Origin: a virus
Direction: 5' to 3' (one strand)
Length of the DNA stretch: 64,000 nt
Virus record (IMG/VR): IMGVR_UViG_3300027969_000039
Coordinates: 239,058-303,057 of that record
The notes beneath the pieces were generated by a model. That model searched no databases and was not told where the DNA came from. It saw only the letters and a list, made by a program, of their open reading frames with translations. Every line of letters starts with the position of its first letter. The first letter of the stretch is position 1. Positions 44,507 to 52,935 of this stretch are shown here, piece after piece. The position numbers and the translations under genes are program-made.

Positions 44507-45138
44507 ACAAACCTTTTGAATCCCCAAAGTCTTTCTTTGCACCACCAGCAGTTATTACAGTGTCCTAAAAAATCAGCCGGAGGATTTTCTATTTCGCAGC
44601 TTCTAGTTAATGGAAATAACGTTTCTGTTAAGTTTAAAGAGTGGTACATTTCAGCTATTTTTATTTTATCAATATTAAAAAATGGAAAACAAAAATTATC
44701 ATAAATTATAGATTTTACTATTAACGGGTCTCTCTCCACATGTTCAGTATTGTCAATTGGTGTCAAAAAATTATCTGCTATGTCTTTAGGAGGATTAGCT
44801 GTTAATCCTGCATATAATTTAGTTATTTTTTTATTTTCTAACATTTCATTGGGCAATCTAAGTAATTTTTCATTATTTTGTACATCAAGATATACTACAT
44901 GATGATTTATATTATTGTTTTTGGTTAACTCTACGCACTTGTCAATTACATTAGCTGCAACTTTTGCCGGTAATCTTCCCTTAAGGTCTGGTGCTAATGT
45001 AAATACTTCAAGTGTTTCTTTTTTATTTAATAGTAAAATATACAATAAAAGGCTACTATCGGTTCCACCGGAGAAATTTATTCCTACGTTCCCATCAAAT
45101 AATGGAATTTCTACATTTTCTATTATTATATTTTTCAT
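44503..45138 (-). CDS. QueC-like PP-loop ATPase (211 aa)
   Basis: The ATP-pyrophosphatase signature SGGTDSS is at residues 23-29. The C-terminus has a Cys set C181, C194, C197, C200 (SC...HCNNCWWC) followed by RLWGF, like the zinc site of QueC (7-cyano-7-deazaguanine synthase). QueC adenylates a carboxylate and adds ammonia. The middle differs from true QueC, so it is better described as a QueC-like ligase or amidase of unknown substrate. It starts inside the stop of a radical SAM gene (4-base overlap), the same rSAM-then-PP-loop order as at 58398/57727. Confidence 0.75.
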   Translation of the reverse strand: MKNIIIENVEIPLFDGNVGINFSGGTDSSLLLYILLLNKKETLEVFTLAPDLKGRLPAKVAANVIDKCVELTKNNNINHHVVYLDVQNNEKLLRLPNEMLENKKITKLYAGLTANPPKDIADNFLTPIDNTEHVERDPLIVKSIIYDNFCFPFFNIDKIKIAEMYHSLNLTETLFPLTRSCEIENPPADFLGHCNNCWWCKERLWGFKRFV

Positions 45139-46244
45139 ATCGTCCTCTTTGGCAATTTACTATCGGCACTACTTACACATGAATTACTTATACAAATCAT
45201 AGGCTTATCGAATAATTTGAATCCAGTCTCTATGTTTCCCAGTGGAGTATCAGTGCAACTATAACTACGCTTGATACTACCATCTGGTTCTCTGATGATT
45301 ATGCCTTGAAATCCACTATTACATTCCCAACCTTTAAAATTGTTGAACCCGAACGCATTGAATCGTTCTGCTTGATCCATGTACCATTTCTTACCGTATT
45401 TATCAGTGAATTCTACTTGCATGTGTGCAGGCACACTACTATCATTTTCTCCTGCCATGTGAGGAGGAACTTCAAATTTAGCTTTTGGTCTATCATTCCA
45501 TACACGCTTCTTTTCAGTATAAGCACGTTGCGGCATACCATTATGTAACTGTTTCATCTGTTCTTCAGTATACCCACTGACTACAAAATTAGCAGTAGGA
45601 TCGCTCTGCGGTTTCAACGTGACATTGATTCCTTGATTGTGGAAGAACAATGCATTCTCGTAGTCTTTATCAAACCATGCGGGAACCATTACCATGTTGA
45701 TGGTTATCTGTACATCATGTTCTTGACAGAATATCAGTTTATCTGCAAAGTCTTGCATCTTCTCAATCGTGTCAAGATGCTCTGTGTGTAGACTCGCCGT
45801 GATGCTAGCACGATGAAATTTCTTAGCATGTTCTACATATGTCTCAAACCATTTCATATTCCTAGAACAGTTACTGGTCATATGTATGCTAGTGTAATTA
45901 GTATTGTCTACATCATTCGCTAGATACTTTAGTATGTCTAGATATCCAGGATGAAACGTAGGTTCACCACCACTTAGACTAAAATGAAAACTATTAAATC
46001 CATTAAGTCTAGCTTGAGATTTTATCTCATCTATAGTACTTAAGCATAACTCTGTAGGTCTATGGTCTTTCGTATCACTACGGGCATAAGGCCAGCAATA
46101 GCTACATTTGTAGTTACAAAATCTACCTAGCAACCAACTGACGGTGAATAGGTCACGATACAATAAAGTTCGTTGGCCTACTTGCACTATATCTTTAAAT
46201 GGGATTTTAGTGAAATCATAATCACTGTATTTTAAATCAGTCAT
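45135..46244 (-). CDS. Radical SAM protein with C-terminal Cys-rich (SPASM-like) part (369 aa)
   Basis: The radical SAM motif CNYKCSYC (C43, C47, C50) follows SWLLGRF; the SAM-binding GGEP motif is present as LSGGEPTFHPG. C-terminal Cys residues (WECNSGFQG, SYSCTD, CISNSC) probably hold an auxiliary cluster. The pattern is closer to organelle-type rSAM enzymes with SPASM/twitch ends than to QueE. It overlaps the PP-loop gene by 4 bases downstream and the upstream gene by 4, so the three are made together. Confidence 0.88.
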   Translation of the reverse strand: MTDLKYSDYDFTKIPFKDIVQVGQRTLLYRDLFTVSWLLGRFCNYKCSYCWPYARSDTKDHRPTELCLSTIDEIKSQARLNGFNSFHFSLSGGEPTFHPGYLDILKYLANDVDNTNYTSIHMTSNCSRNMKWFETYVEHAKKFHRASITASLHTEHLDTIEKMQDFADKLIFCQEHDVQITINMVMVPAWFDKDYENALFFHNQGINVTLKPQSDPTANFVVSGYTEEQMKQLHNGMPQRAYTEKKRVWNDRPKAKFEVPPHMAGENDSSVPAHMQVEFTDKYGKKWYMDQAERFNAFGFNNFKGWECNSGFQGIIIREPDGSIKRSYSCTDTPLGNIETGFKLFDKPMICISNSCVSSADSKLPKRTI

Positions 46245-47185
46245 AATATATATGGGGCCACATTAAATCCATGTTTGGACAATAACGACAAATTCTTTTT
46301 GTGCCAAACAATCAATTCATCATTAAATGATGAATCATAGTCAATATCAAATATTTCTTCTAAATATCCTTTAATAAAGATTTTAGAATAATCAATAATA
46401 GTAACTCCTCTTTCTTTTAATGCTGGGATTTGAAAATTTGAATAGGCTTCAAAATTTCCCATTATTTTATAAAAATACTTATTATATAAATCAAACGGAG
46501 TTGAATTAAAAATTTCATTAAAGGTAATGTTTTTATCATATTTCATATATGCAATTACGTCTAACTGCATTCCGTACATAATCGTTATGTTATTTTTTAT
46601 AACCCAATCTAGTCCATTGTTTAACAAGCTAGACAATTCAGCGTCATTTATATACCTACTACGGTCATGCTCAAAAAATTTAATTTTATCATTCTCTTTA
46701 AGGCAGATATGTTTAACTGCTAAATCTTTTATAAATAATAAACTTCCTGCATAAGTATACCATTTTTCATTATCAGCACATATCAAATAAGTATTTTCTT
46801 TAGTAAAGTATGAATTTGATAAAATATTGCATCTAAACAAAGGTGGCTTGTGATCTTGTTTTAAATAAACAATAGCCTCATTTACTTTGTCTTTTATGTT
46901 ATACCCTAAAAAATCATTTTTAGTTTTTATGACATTGATTAAATCAGTAATTGATGAATTGTAAGTAAGGTTGCAATGATATACTAAATGAAAAAAATAT
47001 GGCAATCTGACTAAAGTTCTATTTTCTGAAGTTACAATAACTTGAGTAGAAACATTATTCCTAAATTTTTTAGTATGTGTCGAGATTAAATTAGTTAAAA
47101 ATTCACCACCTGCCCCTCCACCATACATGAGATAGTATATTGGATAATTGCATAATGCTTCTAAAATTAGTTCATCATCATTCAT
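46241..47185 (-). CDS. Unknown protein with GGGAGG-type N-terminal loop (314 aa)
   Basis: The start chosen is ATG 47185, which overlaps the upstream stop (ATGA) and has GGAG six bases before it; an ATG 4 codons earlier is less likely. The N-terminus IYYLMYGGGAGGEFLTNLIS could be a phosphate-binding loop. The end, VTIIDYSKIFIKGYLEEIFDI...WHKKNLSLL, is reminiscent of sulphotransferase C-terminal regions. Several aromatic residues lie between. Same plan as the gene at 42044. The sulphotransferase idea is weak. Confidence 0.45.
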   Translation of the reverse strand: MNDDELILEALCNYPIYYLMYGGGAGGEFLTNLISTHTKKFRNNVSTQVIVTSENRTLVRLPYFFHLVYHCNLTYNSSITDLINVIKTKNDFLGYNIKDKVNEAIVYLKQDHKPPLFRCNILSNSYFTKENTYLICADNEKWYTYAGSLLFIKDLAVKHICLKENDKIKFFEHDRSRYINDAELSSLLNNGLDWVIKNNITIMYGMQLDVIAYMKYDKNITFNEIFNSTPFDLYNKYFYKIMGNFEAYSNFQIPALKERGVTIIDYSKIFIKGYLEEIFDIDYDSSFNDELIVWHKKNLSLLSKHGFNVAPYIL

Positions 47186-48471
47186 ATATAGCTCCATGTT
47201 TTTATTAAAGTAGAAACAAATGGAAAAATATTAATCCAATCTTGTTTTTGATTTATAGCTAACCGATTAAATACTCCTACTAATTGTTTTCGTGTTTCAT
47301 TGAGCAACGATTCAGACATTATCATACGAGATGAGGTACAATACTTCTCATAAGAATCAAGTTTTTTTAATATTTTTTTGTCCCCGTTAGCTTTGTTTTT
47401 TACAATATCAAATATAGTATTCTGTTGCCGTTCATCAAGTAAATTGATATTGAAAAATGCTGGGTTATATACTAAATGACTAGTACCAGGATTTTCTATG
47501 TCTCTGTTTATCTTCTTATAGTTTTGCTTCTTTATCCATATCATTAAGTCAGAGTAATGTTCCAGTGTTAATATACTTACTGTAGTAGAAGTGAACACAG
47601 TAATGTTTTCCGCAGATTCATCCAACATTTTTAAATTTTGTTCAATAGTTTCCCATTTTGAAGGGTAACGAACAGCATCGTTAGCAATTCCATACGCATC
47701 TACACTAGCGCAAATTCTAATCACTTTGAATTTTTTCCACATGTCAAACAACAACGGAGGGAATACAGTTAAGTTCACGCTATATTCTAACTCAATGTTT
47801 TTTGCGTAACCTTCTTCTATCAACCTATTCAATAGATAATGATGGTACTTAATTATTAATGGTTCACCGCCACCGAACTTAATCTTGTTTAAATATTTTG
47901 AATTTTCGATTAATGCATCTATCTTATCTTTGTCATTGGCCCAATCAAAGTCGCTATCAGCTAATTTCAGATTGTAAATCTTGTCATCTACAATAAAATG
48001 ATCATGTCCAGTTATCTCTTGATAATCTTTATACCATAAGGTAGATTCACCGGGAAAACACATTACACATCGTAGATTACATTGATTTCCTATCCTAAGG
48101 TCTAGTGAAACTAACTTTGAATTAGTTATCGTACCGTCGACGGTCGTGCTGTTGATAGCATCATCAATAGTAAATGTATCTAAATGTCTTTTAGTTTCCC
48201 AATCGTTTCTGCTGTTACTTCCCGTACTAGTATCAACCTCACACCGCTTGCATTGTTCTGGCCACACCCCATTTAATATATCTTTGCGTACTTGCTTAAG
48301 TGTGTCACAATTTAATACATTGTCTATGTTAGCTAAACTATCTGCTTTCAATGTCACTTTATCTTTGGACAGCACGGTATTTTCATTACTACCACTTTGA
48401 CTATGGGAACACATACGGAGTGTTCCGTTATTTTTAATTGCGACATGAGTCCAAGGTAAAGGGCACCACAT
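47182..48471 (-). CDS. Radical SAM protein with N-terminal twitch-like Cys region (429 aa)
   Basis: The N-terminus MWCPLPWTHVAIKNNGTLRMCSHSQ (split as C3, C21) and CKRC (C74, C77) form the Cys-rich region that precedes the rSAM core in this group. The core has CNLRCVMC (C131, C135, C138) and GGGEPL. Residues RICASVDAYG and VRYPSKWETIEQNLK follow, as in its paralogues. The N-terminal Cys set probably binds an extra [4Fe-4S] cluster. First gene behind the minus-strand late promoter at 48492-48499. Only one Cys is seen where paralogues have CC. Confidence 0.88.
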   Translation of the reverse strand: MWCPLPWTHVAIKNNGTLRMCSHSQSGSNENTVLSKDKVTLKADSLANIDNVLNCDTLKQVRKDILNGVWPEQCKRCEVDTSTGSNSRNDWETKRHLDTFTIDDAINSTTVDGTITNSKLVSLDLRIGNQCNLRCVMCFPGESTLWYKDYQEITGHDHFIVDDKIYNLKLADSDFDWANDKDKIDALIENSKYLNKIKFGGGEPLIIKYHHYLLNRLIEEGYAKNIELEYSVNLTVFPPLLFDMWKKFKVIRICASVDAYGIANDAVRYPSKWETIEQNLKMLDESAENITVFTSTTVSILTLEHYSDLMIWIKKQNYKKINRDIENPGTSHLVYNPAFFNINLLDERQQNTIFDIVKNKANGDKKILKKLDSYEKYCTSSRMIMSESLLNETRKQLVGVFNRLAINQKQDWINIFPFVSTLIKTWSYI

Positions 48472-48491
48472 ATATTCTTATTTGTTATTGA

Positions 48492-48499
48492 TATTTATA
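48492..48499 (-). promoter_or_regulatory. T4-type late promoter, exact TATAAATA (minus strand)
   Basis: The plus-strand text TATTTATA is an exact TATAAATA on the minus strand, 20 bases upstream of ATG 48471. Three bases separate it from an exact plus-strand copy, giving a back-to-back divergent pair. Confidence 0.75.
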
Positions 48500-48502
48500 C
48501 AG

Positions 48503-48510
48503 TATAAATA
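48503..48510 (+). promoter_or_regulatory. T4-type late promoter, exact TATAAATA (plus strand)
   Basis: Exact octamer followed by C, ending 17 bases before ATG 48528 of the PLP-enzyme gene. It is the partner of the divergent minus-strand copy. Confidence 0.75.
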
Positions 48511-48527
48511 CGCTGGGAACAATACTT

Positions 48528-49373
48528 ATGCGTGATTCGGAGAATAGACAATATACAAGTGAATGGCTACAACATGAACGCCCTCAACCCATGTACGATT
48601 CATCTATCAACAAACTATATGAATCAGTTTTCTACACCAATCCGGCATACAATGATGATATAGCTAATGAATTCAAAATAGAATTCATACATTTTCTTAA
48701 CAATCATTCACTCAGTAAATTATCAGGTATTGATATGTTCCCTCATACTGATATATGTGTGGGGTGTACCCAATTTATTGATGATATCTATCAGCGTGTA
48801 GGTACCAATGATGTTATGATATTTGAAAATGATTACAAATATCACTGGAGATTGAACAATGACATTGAATATGTTACATTAGATACGCTTGTTCCAAATA
48901 AAGAATTGATAATCTCTATGCCTTTCCCTGCACACGGAGATGTGCATCCATTAATGCATACTATATTAGACCGTTGCGAACAACTAGATATACCCGTGCA
49001 TTTAGACGGTGCATGGATAACTTGTAGTAGAGATATAACATTCAACTTTGATCACCCTGCTATCAAAACTTTTGCTGTAAGTCTAAGCAAAGGTGGAATG
49101 GGCAATGATAGAATAGGTGTACGATTTTCACGCACTAGACCATGTGGAGCGATAACCATAATGAATGACTTTAATATGAATTGCAAAAGCCTGTTACATA
49201 CTGGATTGAAGTTTATGCAAGAGTTAGGTTCTGAATATTTCTGGAAAAAATATGAGACTAGATACTATAAAGTATGTGAAGATTTCAATCTAATACCCAC
49301 TAAATCTATACATGTAGCTAAAACAATGCAAGGAAAAATCGTAGGTATCAGACCTTTGTTGAGATGTTTATAA
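48528..49373 (+). CDS. PLP-dependent enzyme, aminotransferase fold type I, short (281 aa)
   Basis: Residues VHLDGAWITCSRD (D160, the Asp that contacts the PLP ring nitrogen) and VSLSKGGMGNDRIGVRFSR (K188, the Schiff-base Lys, with a downstream Arg) are the fold-type I aminotransferase/decarboxylase signatures. The family is usually about 400 aa; here the C-terminal small domain is mostly missing. It is the only plus-strand gene in the radical SAM block, with its own late promoter, and its 3' end overlaps the convergent rSAM gene by 6 bases. A role in supplying or trimming an amino substrate of the pathway is inferred from location. Confidence 0.7.
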   Translation: MRDSENRQYTSEWLQHERPQPMYDSSINKLYESVFYTNPAYNDDIANEFKIEFIHFLNNHSLSKLSGIDMFPHTDICVGCTQFIDDIYQRVGTNDVMIFENDYKYHWRLNNDIEYVTLDTLVPNKELIISMPFPAHGDVHPLMHTILDRCEQLDIPVHLDGAWITCSRDITFNFDHPAIKTFAVSLSKGGMGNDRIGVRFSRTRPCGAITIMNDFNMNCKSLLHTGLKFMQELGSEYFWKKYETRYYKVCEDFNLIPTKSIHVAKTMQGKIVGIRPLLRCL

Positions 49374-50687
49374 GAAGTATTTCTCTAATGATGGAATTAT
49401 ATCAACTATATCTTGATTACGTTCTTTATCTAAAAACTTAGTATAATTTACAAACTCTGAAAATTGAGTTTCGTGCAGGTCTTCTTGATTCATGTATGTA
49501 AGAATTCCAGTGTATATATCATTTGCACGTTCAATTAACGCACTGTCAATTTCAGATTCATTTAATTTAATCATAGATTCTTTGTATCTAGTTTCTATCT
49601 GAGTTTTTATCTCAGGTGGCAGTACCCTAACATTTAATGACAATGGACGATGTGCTACATGATGTGATATTATAGGACGATTTGACCTTATACTATCTAG
49701 ACCACTTTCAAATATTTTCCATTCAACAAAATCAGCTATATGTAAAGCATTATATGCGGTAACTGTAACGGTCAACCAGCATTTTATATTTGTTTGAGTC
49801 TCTACTAACTTATTTAATTTTTGTAGATTGGGGTATAGTTGACTCCATTTAACAGGCCATCTTTGATATTCGACTACCTTACCAAATCCATCTATACTTA
49901 CTCCTAACTCTACTTGCTTGAATTTTTTCCATAATTCTAATGCTCTTTTGGGTAATGTGGTTCCGTTAGTATTATATTCTAATTTTATATTTTTGGCAAC
50001 ATCCTTGTCTATGCATTTTTGTAAGAACTCGTAGTGCCTCTCTATCATTAATGGTTCGCCTCCTGCCATATAAACATGCCGTATGTTAGCCAAGTTACTC
50101 TCAATTTGTGTCCAAAAATTCTCTGAGTCATGCCAATCATAATCATTAGTAGCAAGTCTGCCTACGCTGTTTCTAATAAGCTGAACTTTTCCGTGTGTAT
50201 CATTAAAGCTATCTTTTCCAGTGTAAGAAGCCCATTGCTCATACCAACTATGACTATCAGTGGGACCGCACATTCTGCAAACTAGATTACATAGATTTCC
50301 AAACCTCATGTCATAAGATATAACCGGAAATTTCTCAATATCAATAGTTCCATCATCACTAGTATCATTTATTACATCATCTAATGACATTTCCCAATCA
50401 GCAATAGCATAATGTCTGTTGCTGGTCAATCCATTGTTTTCTTCTACTGTGCATCTTTTACATTCAGGACTCCATTCACCTACAATCATGTTCTTTCTAA
50501 GACGCTTCATTAACTCTGAATTACGTGATTCATCTAAATTGGCTGTTGCAGCATTAAATGTAGTGCCATCATCTCTGATAAGGATTCCCCTATTAGGACT
50601 TTGATTTGCTTGACAGCAAACGCGAACATCTCCGTTGTTACGGAATGCTTGGTAAACCCAAGGCAAAGGACAAAACGTATCAGACAT
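49368..50687 (-). CDS. Twitch-type radical SAM protein (439 aa)
   Basis: Cys-rich N-terminus: FCPLPW (C6), RVCCQA (C24, C25) and CKRC (C76, C79), preceding the core. The rSAM motif is CNLVCRMC (C133, C137, C140), followed by GPTDSHSWYEQW, YMAGGEPLM and LGVSIDGFG. The end (DIVDIIPSLEKYF) matches that of its paralogues. The large paralogous set here (47182, 49368, 50691, 52932, 54310, more distantly 56462) implies duplication and divergence on related substrates. The upstream paralogue ends 3 bases before its ATG. Confidence 0.9.
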   Translation of the reverse strand: MSDTFCPLPWVYQAFRNNGDVRVCCQANQSPNRGILIRDDGTTFNAATANLDESRNSELMKRLRKNMIVGEWSPECKRCTVEENNGLTSNRHYAIADWEMSLDDVINDTSDDGTIDIEKFPVISYDMRFGNLCNLVCRMCGPTDSHSWYEQWASYTGKDSFNDTHGKVQLIRNSVGRLATNDYDWHDSENFWTQIESNLANIRHVYMAGGEPLMIERHYEFLQKCIDKDVAKNIKLEYNTNGTTLPKRALELWKKFKQVELGVSIDGFGKVVEYQRWPVKWSQLYPNLQKLNKLVETQTNIKCWLTVTVTAYNALHIADFVEWKIFESGLDSIRSNRPIISHHVAHRPLSLNVRVLPPEIKTQIETRYKESMIKLNESEIDSALIERANDIYTGILTYMNQEDLHETQFSEFVNYTKFLDKERNQDIVDIIPSLEKYFL

Positions 50688-50690
50688 AAT

Positions 50691-52016
50691 TTAAGTGCTC
50701 ATTTCTTTTAATAATTTATATGTAATTGGACTAACAATCTCTAATGATTGATCTCTCATTTGATCTAATTTATTAGTTATCTCAAAAAAATTAGTAAGTT
50801 CATGTGACAAATCTTCAGAGTTCATAAATTTTACTGCCCTATCTAGCTCCTTACAAAAAAACTTGTAATTAATTTCTTGTGTTTTTGTATTCATAATTCT
50901 TTCTTTATATGTTACCTTGCATTCTTCAAAATAGTTACTTATAAAAAGTTTACTAGTTAATGGAAAAATTTTAATATTATAACGTGCAGGTCCGTGTAAT
51001 AAATGTGAATCAAATTTTGTATCAGGGAAATTTTCAAATTTCCATAACATTAACTCTGGTAGCTGTAACAGGTTAAAAACCATAATGGTAGGAGATATAA
51101 CTGTTCTAAAATTTCCTTTTGCAGTAGTTAATTTAGACAAGTTATTTTCAATCTGTTTCCATTTACTTGGATATCGTATATAATCATTTAATTCTCCGAC
51201 TCCATCAATACTAGGAGCAATTTGAATCAGTTTAAAATGTTCCCATAGCCCCCATGCTTTTTTAGGTATGTTAGTGAGATTAGTCATTACTTCAATATAA
51301 ATTTGATTAGCATAACCCAATGAAATGCATTTTTCTAAAAAGCTATAATGATTGTCTATTAACAATGGCTCTCCGCCTATAATAAAAATATGCTTAAGAT
51401 TAGGTATATGCTTTTCTAAATTTTTCCAAAATAGTTCTTGTTCATGCCAATTATAAATATCTGTCTCTAGTTTTGCTTTTTCAGTTAAGTTTGTTATAAT
51501 TTTTAATTGATTACCCGATTGATCAGTAAAATAATTATTATTAAATAAAGTAACATGGTCATCATACCAAGCACTGGAATCAGTTGGGCCGCACATTCTA
51601 CATTTAAGATTGCATAGATTACCAAATCTTAAATCTGCATATTTAATGGGTACACTAGTTTCATCTATAGAACCATCTTCATTCGTTCTAGTTACTGCAT
51701 CATTTAATGAAAATTCTTTATTCCAATTCTCAATCATCTGTATTCTATTACTTCTATATCCAGTAGATTCTTCTTTCACGCACCTACTACACATTTTTGG
51801 AGACTCGTTAGCTAGTATAGTTTTTCTTACTTCTTTTAGAATTTTGGAATTTCTAAACGTTTCTAATCCATCTTTGGCTATATTAAAGTTTTCACCGTTG
51901 TCTTTTGTTATTGAACCTTTAGTAATAGAGGAATCTGCTTGACAACAAACTCGTAAATCACCGGTACTCCTAGTGCTTACTCCTATCCACGGCAACGGAC
52001 AATATGTATTAGACAT
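50691..52016 (-). CDS. Twitch-type radical SAM protein (441 aa)
   Basis: The start chosen is ATG 52016, giving MSNTYCPLPW as in its paralogue; a start 7 codons upstream would overlap more of the preceding gene. N-terminal Cys are C6, C24, C25, C76 and C79; the rSAM motif is CNLKCRMC (C135, C139, C142); IIGGEPLL and IAPSIDGVGELNDYIRYPSKW follow. It is the closest relative of the 49368 protein in layout and probably arose by tandem duplication. It overlaps the preceding gene by 8 bases. Confidence 0.9.
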   Translation of the reverse strand: MSNTYCPLPWIGVSTRSTGDLRVCCQADSSITKGSITKDNGENFNIAKDGLETFRNSKILKEVRKTILANESPKMCSRCVKEESTGYRSNRIQMIENWNKEFSLNDAVTRTNEDGSIDETSVPIKYADLRFGNLCNLKCRMCGPTDSSAWYDDHVTLFNNNYFTDQSGNQLKIITNLTEKAKLETDIYNWHEQELFWKNLEKHIPNLKHIFIIGGEPLLIDNHYSFLEKCISLGYANQIYIEVMTNLTNIPKKAWGLWEHFKLIQIAPSIDGVGELNDYIRYPSKWKQIENNLSKLTTAKGNFRTVISPTIMVFNLLQLPELMLWKFENFPDTKFDSHLLHGPARYNIKIFPLTSKLFISNYFEECKVTYKERIMNTKTQEINYKFFCKELDRAVKFMNSEDLSHELTNFFEITNKLDQMRDQSLEIVSPITYKLLKEMST

Positions 52017-52935
52017 AATTAGGAGACCATTTCTCAACTAAAGCATCTTGCTTACAATGACATTCATGTTTATATGTGCAAGTTATGGGTTCTGTTGGTA
52101 AAGTATATCCAGAATAAACATTGCCTATTTTTCCACCTACTCTTGGCCAGCATCTAGATATATCACCATTTGGATCAATTACAAAACGGTCTATTCCTGC
52201 ATTGCATTTCCAATCTGTAAAAATGTTTTTTTGATTCACTACTAAACTGTTCCAATTTGCTTGAACTCCGTTTAAAAAAATATTCTTTGGATATAAATCT
52301 AACCATGTTGGAAAACTAATAATAGAAGTTTTTTTAGGATATGATCGAATGTACTCTAATTGACTTTCAGTATATGGATATAACTCATCGCATATTAAAC
52401 TTTTTCTTACGGGTTTAATATCAATTAATATATCTAATTTTTCAAATTCCTTAATAGCAGTTAACCCTTTTTCCCAATAATCAGGCGTTATCAATAATGA
52501 AACCATTGGGAAACATTTATCTTTCATTATTTTAACAACCTGTACCAAATGCTCAGTGTCCACTTCTTTTGAGTGCCATGAAAACAAAAACATTGAATTG
52601 CTAGACTTAAACTGTTCCCAATATCTGAGAGTCCTAGATCCATTGGTGTTTATTTCAATCACAAGATTTTCATGTGAAACGCTATCCATAAATGCTTGTA
52701 ATTGCGGCCATTGTGTGGGTTCCCCACCTATTATCTCTAAACACACATGTGAGTTTTTTTGTCGTACTTTGTTAATAAAGTTAGCTACAGCTATATAATT
52801 TATATTCCATCTTTCAGAACCATCATTACTATTTGGGTGACAATAATCACATGTATAATTACACACATTATGTGGTTTAAACGATATCATTGCTATGTTT
52901 TTTGGACCAGAATTAGTTAAGTGAATAGGTATCAT
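52009..52935 (-). CDS. Radical SAM protein with C-terminal SPASM-like Cys cluster (308 aa)
   Basis: The core motif CNYTCDYC (C25, C29, C32) follows AMISFKPHN, with EIIGGEPTQWPQ after it. The C-terminal part has WKCNAGIDRFVIDPNGDISRCWP, then CTYKHECHC, the layout of a SPASM/twitch auxiliary cluster site. In plan it resembles the 45135 protein rather than the N-terminal-twitch group. It overlaps neighbours by 4 and 8 bases. Confidence 0.88.
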   Translation of the reverse strand: MIPIHLTNSGPKNIAMISFKPHNVCNYTCDYCHPNSNDGSERWNINYIAVANFINKVRQKNSHVCLEIIGGEPTQWPQLQAFMDSVSHENLVIEINTNGSRTLRYWEQFKSSNSMFLFSWHSKEVDTEHLVQVVKIMKDKCFPMVSLLITPDYWEKGLTAIKEFEKLDILIDIKPVRKSLICDELYPYTESQLEYIRSYPKKTSIISFPTWLDLYPKNIFLNGVQANWNSLVVNQKNIFTDWKCNAGIDRFVIDPNGDISRCWPRVGGKIGNVYSGYTLPTEPITCTYKHECHCKQDALVEKWSPNYV

